Source: Schlegelella_A sp038318385 (lineage in GTDB: Bacteria; Pseudomonadota; Gammaproteobacteria; Burkholderiales; Burkholderiaceae_C). Taken from it: a stretch of 64,000 nucleotides of DNA. The notes under the pieces are model-generated. The model searched no databases, was not told the origin of the DNA, and was given only the letters and a program-made list of their open reading frames with translations. The position numbers and the translations under genes are program-made. The stretch lies in assembly GCA_038318385.1 (NCBI GenBank), contig JBBQCD010000014.1, positions 15,875-79,874 of the forward strand, given 5' to 3'. Below, in pieces: positions 38,841-45,854 of this stretch. Position 1 is the stretch's first letter. The number at the start of each line of letters is the position of its first letter.

Positions 38841-39662
38841 ATGATCTACCTCATCGGCGATGTCCAGGGCTGCTGCGACGCCCTCGACCGGTTGCTCGCG
38901 AAGGTCGATTTCACGCCGTCGCGCGACCATGCCTACGTGCTCGGCGACCTGGTCAACCGCGGACCGAAATCGCTCGCCACGCTGCGACGGCTGCGCGACC
39001 TCGGCGGGGCCGCCACCTGCCTGCTCGGCAATCACGACTGGCATCTGCTCGCCGCGGCCCACGGGGTGCGTCCCGTGCACACGACCGACACGCTCGACGA
39101 CATCCTGCAGGCGCCGGACCGCGACGCCTGGCTCGAATGGCTGCGCGGGCGCCGCATGGCGGTGCACGAACACGGCTGGCTGATGCTGCACGCCGGCGTG
39201 GCGCCGCAGTGGGACCTGGACACGACGTTGCGGCTGGCGGGCGAGGTCGAGCGCCATCTCGCCAGCGATGCGCTTCCCGATTTCCTGAAGGTGATGTACG
39301 GCAACGAGCCGAGCCGCTGGAACGCGACCCTCGACGGTGACGACCGGCTGCGCTTCAGCGTCAACGCCATGACCCGGATCCGCTATGTCGACGCTGCCGG
39401 GCGTCTCGACTTCAAGGCCAAGGACGGCAGCGGCCCGCCGCCGCCGGGCCTTTTTCGCTGGTTCGAAGCGCCGGGACGGCGCACCGAGGGCGTGCCGATC
39501 GCCTTCGGCCATTGGTCCACGCTCGGCCTGATCGAACGCAGCGATCTCCTCGGCCTCGACACCGGCTGCGTCTGGGGTGGACGCCTCAGCGCAGTCCGGA
39601 TCGACGGCGGGCGGCGCGAGGTGATCCAGGTGGAATGCGAAGAGGCGCTGGCCCCTGGCTGA
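38841..39662 (+). CDS. apaH: Symmetrical bis(5'-nucleosyl)-tetraphosphatase
   Basis: A 273-residue metallophosphatase of the ApaH family. Metal-binding motifs are intact: GDVQGC near the N-terminus, GDLVNRGPKS and GNHDWH. It hydrolyses Ap4A symmetrically to two ADP, controlling Ap4A alarmone and NpnN RNA caps. The length equals E. coli ApaH. The ATG at 38841 directly precedes the family N-terminus MIYLIGDVQG. It is divergent from the CorC-like gene. Confidence 0.95.
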   Translation: MIYLIGDVQGCCDALDRLLAKVDFTPSRDHAYVLGDLVNRGPKSLATLRRLRDLGGAATCLLGNHDWHLLAAAHGVRPVHTTDTLDDILQAPDRDAWLEWLRGRRMAVHEHGWLMLHAGVAPQWDLDTTLRLAGEVERHLASDALPDFLKVMYGNEPSRWNATLDGDDRLRFSVNAMTRIRYVDAAGRLDFKAKDGSGPPPPGLFRWFEAPGRRTEGVPIAFGHWSTLGLIERSDLLGLDTGCVWGGRLSAVRIDGGRREVIQVECEEALAPG

Positions 39663-39706
39663 AGCGCGAGCGGCGGCCGAGGGTATTCCCGGTTTTTGAT
39701 CTTCAC

Positions 39707-39720
39707 CCCTTGAACAAGGG
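39707..39720. terminator. Short hairpin after apaH
   Basis: CCCTTG-AA-CAAGGG is a perfect 6-base inverted repeat 44 bases after the apaH stop. The 2-base loop is too tight for a classical terminator and there is no T-tract, so it could instead be a protein-binding palindrome upstream of the PEP-CTERM gene. Confidence 0.25.
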
Positions 39721-39807
39721 ATGGCGGCGTTTTGGCGTGGCTCTAGATTGGGTGGCCACCCGCATCGACCCGACAACCCCAACTTCGTCCGCACCGAAAG
39801 AACCGCC

Positions 39808-40842
39808 ATGAAATCGATGTTCCGTACTGCGGCCATCGCCGCTGCCTGCAGCTTCGCGTGCCTCTCCGCCCGGGCGGACCTCACCTTCAATACTTTCGTC
39901 ACCGGTCCGGACATCGCCGCCGCCGTGGGCGGCAACAGCACCATCGGCTTTGCCTATGCCGGCAACAAGTTCGTCGGCTCGGTCTACTACAACACGCAGC
40001 TCTACCAGACGAATCTGACCGGGGGCAGCGTCCTGCCGTTCGGGATGCCAGTGCCGACCTTTGCCGGGGGCGAGACGTACGTCTCGAGTTCGCTCGGCAT
40101 CGGCGGTTTCGGCCCCCGCGACGTCTACGCCGGCAACGAAAGCCTCGGCACCGTCTTCCGCTTCGCGAACGACGGCTCCAGTCAAGGGGTGTTCGCCAGC
40201 GGCCTCGTCGGCGGGGTCCGAAGCATCGCCTTCGATCCGTACGGCCTCTACGGCAACGACATGATCGTGGCGACGGGGGCCGGCAATGTCTACCGCGTCA
40301 ACAACCTCGGCGCATCGACGCTGCTCGCTTCCTTGGGCGCGGACACCGAGGGCCTGAGCTTCGCGCCCCAGGATTTCGGCCCCTATGCCGCGGGCACGCT
40401 GTTCGTCGCCTCCGAGGGTCTCGGCCGCCTGAGCGCCATCACCGCGGGCGGGGTGGTGAGCACGGTGGTGAACGGCCTGAGTTTGCCGGAGATGGTGAGC
40501 TTCGTGCCACTGAACCTCGGCTCGAGCGGCAACCCGGTGGAAGGCTTCTACGCGGCGGCGTACCCCAACAACATCCAGAAGGCCGATGCCTCCCAGTTCC
40601 TGCCCTATCTGGGCCACGCCATCGTCACCGGCGAAGGTGGCGGACGCGAGATCTACGACATCAGCTGGGACGGACAGCAGTTCAACACGGTGGTCATCGG
40701 GACGTTCACCGCCCAGGCCGAAGACGGCATCTTCGTCACCGCCGACATCATCCGCAACCCGATTCCCGAGCCCGAGACGTGGGCGCTGATGCTCGCCGGT
40801 CTCGGCGCACTAGGGGCCGGGGCTCGCCGCCGGCGCGCCTGA
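39808..40842 (+). CDS. PEP-CTERM sorting-signal protein
   Basis: A 344-residue secreted protein with a signal peptide (about residues 1-23), a central beta-propeller-like domain of repeated glycine and aromatic strands, and a textbook PEP-CTERM tail: PIPEPETWALMLAGLGALG then an Arg cluster. Exosortase (EpsH/XrtA type) cleaves at PEP and the protein is attached to or secreted through the envelope, often with exopolysaccharide. No exosortase gene is in the window. The ATG at 39808 was chosen because it gives a correct signal peptide. Confidence 0.88.
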   Translation: MKSMFRTAAIAAACSFACLSARADLTFNTFVTGPDIAAAVGGNSTIGFAYAGNKFVGSVYYNTQLYQTNLTGGSVLPFGMPVPTFAGGETYVSSSLGIGGFGPRDVYAGNESLGTVFRFANDGSSQGVFASGLVGGVRSIAFDPYGLYGNDMIVATGAGNVYRVNNLGASTLLASLGADTEGLSFAPQDFGPYAAGTLFVASEGLGRLSAITAGGVVSTVVNGLSLPEMVSFVPLNLGSSGNPVEGFYAAAYPNNIQKADASQFLPYLGHAIVTGEGGGREIYDISWDGQQFNTVVIGTFTAQAEDGIFVTADIIRNPIPEPETWALMLAGLGALGAGARRRRA

Positions 40843-40859
40843 CGCCTGCGAGCCACGCA

Positions 40860-40885
40860 GCTTGCCGTTGACGTTGACGGCGAGC
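40860..40885 (+). terminator. Stem-loop after the PEP-CTERM gene
   Basis: GCTTGCCGT (40860-40868) pairs with ACGGCGAGC (40877-40885), a 9-bp stem including one G-T pair, with an 8-base loop. It lies 18 bases after the stop. Only a short TTCC follows, so termination strength is doubtful. Confidence 0.4.
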
Positions 40886-40931
40886 TTCCGAGGGATCGAA
40901 GCGGCTGGATCGTTCGTCGGGCCTCCCCCGC

Positions 40932-40960
40932 TTCGACTCGACAGGAGGCCTCGATAGAAT
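40932..40960 (+). promoter_or_regulatory. Promoter of tRNA-Ser
   Basis: TTCGAC (40932-40937), a 17-base spacer and TAGAAT (40955-40960, five of six to TATAAT) end 11 bases before the tRNA. Predicted start near 40967. A GC-rich discriminator follows, as expected for stable RNA promoters. Confidence 0.5.
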
Positions 40961-40971
40961 GGGCGCGCCCC

Positions 40972-41058
40972 GGAAGCGTGGCCGAGCGGTTGAAGGCACC
41001 GGTCTTGAAAACCGGCGAAGGGGCGACCCTTCCGTGGGTTCGAATCCCACCGCTTCCG
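40972..41058 (+). tRNA. tRNA-Ser (anticodon UGA)
   Basis: An 87-base class II tRNA. The acceptor stem GGAAGCG pairs with CGCTTCC at 41051-41057, with discriminator G at 41058. The D-arm (GCCGAGCGGTTGAAGGC), the anticodon stem CCGGT/ACCGG with loop CTTGAAA and anticodon TGA at 41006-41008, a long variable arm (about GAAGGGGCGACCCTTC) and TTCGAATCC in the T-loop are all present. CCA is not encoded. Confidence 0.96.
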
Positions 41059-41104
41059 CCGTTGCGCCTGGGCGTCTCCTGCTCGGCTCTGGGTTCAACC
41101 GACC

Positions 41105-41664
41105 TCCCGGGTGAGCTCGAAGCTCAAGCCACTTCTCGAGATGGCCAAGCAAGCGCTCCGGTTCATCGTCGCCGCACCCCGCGACCAGTTGTTCCAGTAC
41201 GACCAGATGGCAAGCGCGATGACGCCTCCGCTGCGCGAGCAGCCAGGTTGAAAAGCGGGGGTGCGTTCGATTTCCAGTCCCTCGAGGGAATCGCCGCTGA
41301 ATCAGGTCGCCAGGGCTTGCAACGCAATTTGTCCGAGTTTGCCGATCCCCGGCTCGAAGGGGCGGTCGATCGAGAGCACATCGACAGAATCGCCCGACAG
41401 ATCGAGCCGCACGGATTCGTCCACGCTTAGGACGCGTTGCCGCTCCGGTTCGTCGAGCCCGCGCGTGACCGCGCGCGGCGAAAGCGCGAGGCAAGCGAGC
41501 AGCGCGCGCACCTTGCGCAAAGAAGGCAGCGGCAGCCTCCGGCCGTCTCGAAGGGCGGCGAACTGGCCGAGCAGATGCAACTCGAGCGCGGACACGCCCT
41601 TGGCGCTGCCCGATTGATCCACTTCCACGGACGATTCCACGCCGGCTACCACGTTGGCCTCCAC
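41105..41664 (-). pseudogene. SARP/BTAD-type transcriptional regulator, decayed
   Basis: The minus strand encodes the start of an AfsR/SARP-like regulator (LELHLLGQFAALRDGR, LRKVRALLACLALSP), then jumps to a later part of the family (LDEPERQRVL, VRLDLSGDSVDVLSID). About 30 codons of the winged-helix region seem deleted. A TGA stop at 41302-41304 interrupts ALAT*FSGDSLEGLEI. Around 41247 the frame shifts and the BTAD helices continue (HPRFSTWLLAQRRR, VVLEQLVAGCGDD, LEKWLELRAHPGG) down to about 41105. The large C-terminal ATPase/TPR part normally present is missing. The gene cannot make a functional product. Alignment to the family is from memory. Confidence 0.7.
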
Positions 41665-41753
41665 GGGCTGCAGGTAACTTGGGTCTCAGATGGGTGCGGC
41701 CGGATCGTCGCTCCGGACAAATTCACTACCACACGCCCGAAGGAGAAATCACC

Positions 41754-42054
41754 ATGAACTCGAAGAATCGCATTCATTCTGCGGCTGAAGTTGCCAGCCG
41801 GGTACACGCTTTCGCCGCACCGCCACTCGATCGATGAAATGGTCACCGTGATCTCCGGCGCGGTCAACGTCGGCGCGGGCGAAAAGCTCAACCGTGCGAC
41901 GGGCAAGAATCTGACGGTCGCCGGCTTCGTGAACCTGCCGGCCGGCATGGCGCACTACGCCTGGGTCAAGGGTGAAACCGTCCTGCAGATCAGCGGCAAT
42001 GGCCCGTTCGACGTGATCTACGTGAATCCGAACGACGATCCGCGCAAGCAGTAG
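41754..42054 (+). pseudogene. Cupin-domain protein, 5' deleted and frameshifted
   Basis: A strong ribosome site (GAAGGAG) and ATG at 41754 open a frame that ends after 27 codons. In a different frame, from about 41758, an intact cupin core reads FILRLKLPAGYTLSPHRH, DEMVTVISGAVNVGAGEK, VNLPAGMAHYAWVKGET and ends YVNPNDDPRKQ. Family members carry about 40-60 more residues and a signal peptide before this core, so the 5' part has been deleted and the frame lost. A short product starting at TTG 41791 (87 residues) cannot be excluded. Divergent from the SARP pseudogene. Confidence 0.65.
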
Positions 42055-42094
42055 ACGACTGCGCTCACGGCCCACCACGAAAGAGGAACCCAAT

Positions 42095-42481
42095 ATGCGA
42101 GTCGCGAAGAACGATATTCCCATCAAGATCGACATCCCGGGCGCGGTCGCCCGTCAGAAGACAGAGTTCGGAGATGCCGCCGGCTACGGCAAGATCAGCG
42201 GCGAATATTTCTCGCTCGGCGCCGGCACCGACATCGCGCCGCTGCTCAAGGGGCTGCAAGGCGACCTGTGCCAGGTGCCGCACTGGGGCTACCTGATGCA
42301 GGGTGAAGTGACGGTCACGTATGCCGATGGCAGAGACGAAGCCATCGTCGGTGGCGACTTGTTCTACTGGCCACCCGGACACACCGTGAAGGTCGGCAAG
42401 GACGCCGAGGTCATCATGTTCAGCCCACAGCACGAGCACACCGAGGTCATCGATCACATGCTGGGGAAGTTGCGCGCCTAG
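42095..42481 (+). CDS. Cupin-domain protein
   Basis: A 128-residue single-domain cupin. The first cupin motif region reads CQVPHWGYLMQGEVTVTYADG and the second GDLFYWPPGHTVKVGKDAEV; a C-terminal His pair (HEHTEVIDHML) follows. It has a good ribosome site (AAAGAGGAA) and appears intact, unlike the cupin remnant 40 bases upstream. The metal-binding His count is low, so it may be a binding or sensor protein rather than an enzyme. Function unknown. Confidence 0.75.
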   Translation: MRVAKNDIPIKIDIPGAVARQKTEFGDAAGYGKISGEYFSLGAGTDIAPLLKGLQGDLCQVPHWGYLMQGEVTVTYADGRDEAIVGGDLFYWPPGHTVKVGKDAEVIMFSPQHEHTEVIDHMLGKLRA

Positions 42482-42551
42482 CCCAGCGGCCGGCATCCAC
42501 GCGCGGCTTGTTTCGCGGATGCCCACTTCTCTGAAATCCCAGGAGCCCGCC

Positions 42552-43637
42552 ATGCCCTCTCACGCCTTTCGAACCACCGATGGCCGCAAGCGCCTCTACG
42601 ACAGCGTCATCGACACCATCGGGGACACGCCGTGCATCCGCCTGCACCGCATCGCGCCGAAGCACGTGCGGATGTACGTGAAGGCCGAGTTCTTCAACCC
42701 GGCGGGGTCGGTCAAGGACCGCCTCGCGATCAGCATCATCGAGGAGACCGAGCGCAGCGGCGACCTCAAGCCCGGGCAGACGGTGGTCGAGGCGACGAGC
42801 GGCAACACGGGCATCGGCCTGGCGATGGTCTGCGCCGCCAAGGGCTATCCGCTGGTGGTGACGATGGCCGACTCGTTCTCGGTCGAGCGCCGCCGCTTGA
42901 TGCGCTTCCTCGGCGCCAAGGTCGTCCTCACGCCGCGCGCCGCCAAGGGTCTGGGGATGTACCGCAAGGCCCAGGAGCTCGCCGAGGCCAACGGCTGGTT
43001 CTACGCGCGTCAGTTCGAGACGCCGGCCAACGCCAGGATCCACGAGAACACGACCGCGCGCGAGCTCCTCGCCGATTTCGATGGCGATCGCCTCGACTAC
43101 TGGGTCACGGGCTACGGCACGGGCGGCACGGTCACGGGCGTGGGCCGCGTGCTGCGCAAGGAACGTCCACAGACGAAGATCGTCCTCAGCGAGCCCTCGA
43201 TCGCCCCGCTGCTGGGCAGCGGCGTCTCGCAGGAGCGCGGCGCCGACCACTCGCCCGCCGCCAGCCACGCGGCGTGGACGCCACACCCGATCCAGGGTTG
43301 GACGCCCGACTTCATTCCCCACGTGCTGCAGGAGTCGATCGACGAGCGCTTCTACGACGAGCTGATCCCGGTCTCCGGACCCGACGCGATCGCCTGGTCC
43401 CGCCGGCTGGCTCTCGAGGAGGGGATCTTCACCGGCATCTCGGGCGGGGCTTCGCTCGCGGCCGCCGTCCGGGTTGCCGAGCGCGCGCCGGAGGGTTCGG
43501 TCCTCTGCTGCATGCTGCCCGACACCGGCGAGCGCTACCTCTCGACGCCGCTGTTCGAGGGCGTGGCGACCGAGATGACACCCGACGAAGAGGCCTTGTC
43601 GCGCTCGACGCCGGGTTATCAGATGATCGATGCGTGA
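42552..43637 (+). CDS. Cysteine-synthase-family PLP enzyme
   Basis: A 361-residue fold-type II PLP enzyme. The PLP lysine is K55 in NPAGSVKDRLA, the substrate loop TSGNTGIGLA is at 83-91 and the phosphate-binding loop GYGTGGTVTG is near 196. It is longer than typical CysK (about 310), with an inserted stretch HSPAASHAAWTPHPIQGW before the PDFIP segment and extra C-terminal residues. It may be a true O-acetylserine sulfhydrylase or a specialised beta-replacement enzyme. The next gene is coupled by a GTGA overlap. The ATG at 42552 has a CAGGAG ribosome site. Confidence 0.82.
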   Translation: MPSHAFRTTDGRKRLYDSVIDTIGDTPCIRLHRIAPKHVRMYVKAEFFNPAGSVKDRLAISIIEETERSGDLKPGQTVVEATSGNTGIGLAMVCAAKGYPLVVTMADSFSVERRRLMRFLGAKVVLTPRAAKGLGMYRKAQELAEANGWFYARQFETPANARIHENTTARELLADFDGDRLDYWVTGYGTGGTVTGVGRVLRKERPQTKIVLSEPSIAPLLGSGVSQERGADHSPAASHAAWTPHPIQGWTPDFIPHVLQESIDERFYDELIPVSGPDAIAWSRRLALEEGIFTGISGGASLAAAVRVAERAPEGSVLCCMLPDTGERYLSTPLFEGVATEMTPDEEALSRSTPGYQMIDA

Positions 43638-45136
43638 GTGCGATCCTCCCGAGACGCGGGGGCCCTCAGCCCGACCGCGCCACCACTCATGACCTCAGCG
43701 GCGCCGTCAACGCGCTGTTGCCGGCCCTGGAACGGTTCCTGCAGTTCGAAGGGCCCGATCCGGCCAGGTGCCGCTCGCGTTGGCAGCCGCTGCTCGACAA
43801 ACCGCTTCCCGTCTCGGGCATCGGACGGGACGCGGTATTGGCGGAGCTGGCGGATCTGGTGGTGGCCAACGGACTTCGAACCGGTCACGCGGGCTTCTCC
43901 GGGTGGGTCACGACGATGCCGACCGACGTGGGCGCGGCAGCCGACCTGGCACAGGCCATTGCCATCCCCCAGCGATGGTGGGCCACCGCCGGCAATTTCG
44001 TGGACGATCTCGCGATGCGCTGGCTGATCGCTCTGCTGGGGTTCCCGGCAAGCTTCGCCGGAACATTCACCGCCGGCGGCTCGACCGCGAACCTCATCGG
44101 CATGGGCGCTGCGCGGCAGCAGGCCGGCGAGCGGATCGGGCTGCATCCTTCGCGGGACGGCAACAACGGACTCGTCGAACCGCGCGTCTACTGCTCGACG
44201 CAGACGCATCACGTCGTCGGCCGCGCGTTGGGGGTGCTCGGGCTGGGTCGCAGCAGCCTGCGCGAGGTTGCGCTGGATCGGCACGGCACGATCGACCTCG
44301 ACCGACTGCAATTCGCGCTCGACGAGGACGCGGCAGCAGGTCGCACCCAGGTCGCCATCGTGGGCTGCGCCGGCGACGTGAACCTGGGACGCGTGGATCC
44401 GCTGGCCGACCTCGCGCGCCTCGCCGGCGAGCGTGGCATCTGGTTCCATGTCGATGGAGCGTATGGCGGCTGGGGCGTGCTCGACGACCGCGTCTGCGAG
44501 CGGTTCGGAGATGTGGCTGCGTACGACTCCTTCGCGATCGATCCCCACAAGTGGTTGGCCGCGCCTGTCGGAACCGGTGCGGTGATCGTCCGCGACGGCG
44601 TCCTGCTCGCGCGTGCATTCCAGGTCGAGGCCGGCGCCTATGACCTCGAACGCGAAGTTCCCGTTGGACTCGGCGACAGCGGCTCGCCCTTCGATGAACT
44701 GGGAATCGGAACGCCGGACTTCGGTGTGGACTTCTCGGCACCGGCGCGCGGTGTGGCGGTCTGGGCGATCCTGAGCGAAATCGGGTCCGACGGGGTTCGA
44801 GAGCGGATCGTGCGCCACAACGACTGCGCCCGTCGGGTTGCCGAACTGGCCCGTGATGCCGAAGCGCTGGAACTCCTCGCCGAGCCCGAGCTCAGCATTT
44901 GCTGCTTCCGCTACCGACCTCCCGGCTGGGAAGACGAGGGCCGTCTGGACGCTCTCAACGAGGAAATTCTGCACGGCATCCGTGCACGGGGGCGAACGGT
45001 GACCTCGTCCACTCGGGTCGACGGACGATTCGCCATCCGACCTTGCTTCATCAACCCGAGAAGCACTCTCGCCGATGCCGAGGCGCTGGTGAACGAGGTG
45101 CTGGCCGTTGGCCAAGACCTGGCGGCTGCACGCTAA
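43634..45136 (+). CDS. Group II PLP-dependent decarboxylase
   Basis: A 500-residue AADC-like (aromatic amino acid / glutamate / cysteine sulfinate decarboxylase superfamily) enzyme. The PLP lysine is K306 in AIDPHKWL; the pocket strings FTAGGSTANLIGMGAARQ, STQTHHVVGRAL and FHVDGAYGGWG are present. It starts at GTG 43634, overlapping the cysteine-synthase-like stop, so the two proteins are translationally coupled and probably act in sequence on one amino acid. Substrate cannot be read reliably from sequence. Confidence 0.85.
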   Translation: MSAILPRRGGPQPDRATTHDLSGAVNALLPALERFLQFEGPDPARCRSRWQPLLDKPLPVSGIGRDAVLAELADLVVANGLRTGHAGFSGWVTTMPTDVGAAADLAQAIAIPQRWWATAGNFVDDLAMRWLIALLGFPASFAGTFTAGGSTANLIGMGAARQQAGERIGLHPSRDGNNGLVEPRVYCSTQTHHVVGRALGVLGLGRSSLREVALDRHGTIDLDRLQFALDEDAAAGRTQVAIVGCAGDVNLGRVDPLADLARLAGERGIWFHVDGAYGGWGVLDDRVCERFGDVAAYDSFAIDPHKWLAAPVGTGAVIVRDGVLLARAFQVEAGAYDLEREVPVGLGDSGSPFDELGIGTPDFGVDFSAPARGVAVWAILSEIGSDGVRERIVRHNDCARRVAELARDAEALELLAEPELSICCFRYRPPGWEDEGRLDALNEEILHGIRARGRTVTSSTRVDGRFAIRPCFINPRSTLADAEALVNEVLAVGQDLAAAR

Positions 45137-45174
45137 CCGGCGGCTCTCGCCCGAGCGGAATGCAGGACGGGGTC

Positions 45175-45197
45175 CGACGCCATTCCAGCCGGCGTCG
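45175..45197. terminator. Stem-loop between convergent genes
   Basis: CGACGCC (45175-45181) pairs with GGCGTCG (45191-45197) across a 9-base loop. It lies between the decarboxylase stop and the convergent RcnB-like stop. No T-tract follows on either strand. Confidence 0.3.
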
Positions 45198-45214
45198 ACA
45201 GGGCTGCCCGCGGG

Positions 45215-45718
45215 TCAGCGGCCGCGCACCACACGTGAAACCGTTCCGGTCCGGGCGTTGACGAGGAGATAGTCGGCGCCGCTCTGCACCCACTGGAAGC
45301 CACGCGGCGGCGCGCTCAGGCGGTGCCCCCGCCAATCCTCGACGACGTAGCCGTAGCCCCGCTGCACCGGGGGGACCCGTCCTCCGGGATGGTAGACCCC
45401 GTCGGCCGGTGTCGACCCGACCCTGTAGCCCGGCTGCTGGCCCACCGGGCCCGGACGGTCGCCGCGCGAATAGTCGGGCTGGGGGTTGCGGGAACGCCAG
45501 TCGCGCCGGTCGGCCGGCCGGGGGCTGCGAATGGCAGCCTGCCGGTCTCGGTAGTCGACTTCTGCCTGGGTCTGGGCCGGTGCGCCCTCCTTGGCCCGGT
45601 TCGTCCATTCCTGCGGAACGGTGTTGTTTTCGACGTTGAAGTTGCCCTGGGCGTAAGCCGTGGCGGCGAACTGCAGGCCGGCGGCGGCCAGCGCGCAGAT
45701 GATCGATCGCGTTTTCAT
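45215..45718 (-). CDS. RcnB-family periplasmic protein
   Basis: A 167-residue secreted protein with a signal peptide (about residues 1-23), a disordered Arg/Asp/Pro-rich middle and the RcnB domain at the C-terminus (YGYVVEDWRGHRLSAPPRGF, WVQSGADYLLVNARTG). E. coli RcnB is a periplasmic protein for nickel/cobalt homeostasis, but many homologues have no proven metal link. A strong AGGAGG ribosome site precedes the ATG. Divergent from the helicase. Confidence 0.82.
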   Translation of the reverse strand: MKTRSIICALAAAGLQFAATAYAQGNFNVENNTVPQEWTNRAKEGAPAQTQAEVDYRDRQAAIRSPRPADRRDWRSRNPQPDYSRGDRPGPVGQQPGYRVGSTPADGVYHPGGRVPPVQRGYGYVVEDWRGHRLSAPPRGFQWVQSGADYLLVNARTGTVSRVVRGR

Positions 45719-45854
45719 GTCGTTATCCTCCTGGGTCTGTCTCCCTGTTTAACGCTGCCTCCCCACTGCCTCCCGTAGGAAGAACACCCCGTCGCTCGTA
45801 GGCGATACCCGGCGCACTGCGCCGCACTCGCCTCCGGCGTCGCGAAGTCCGTCG

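Noticed and set aside
39710..39749. Sigma-70 promoter TTGAAC / TAGATT before the PEP-CTERM gene
   Set aside because: The spacer would be 28 bases, far too long; no sigma-54 pattern fits either.
40748..41494. Minus-strand open frame across tRNA-Ser as a gene
   Set aside because: It runs through the tRNA and has coding-like sequence only in the BTAD remnant (about 41105-41260).
41791..42054. Intact 87-residue cupin gene starting at TTG
   Set aside because: The real ribosome site and ATG at 41754 are in another frame and the family N-terminus is missing, so a pseudogene is more likely.
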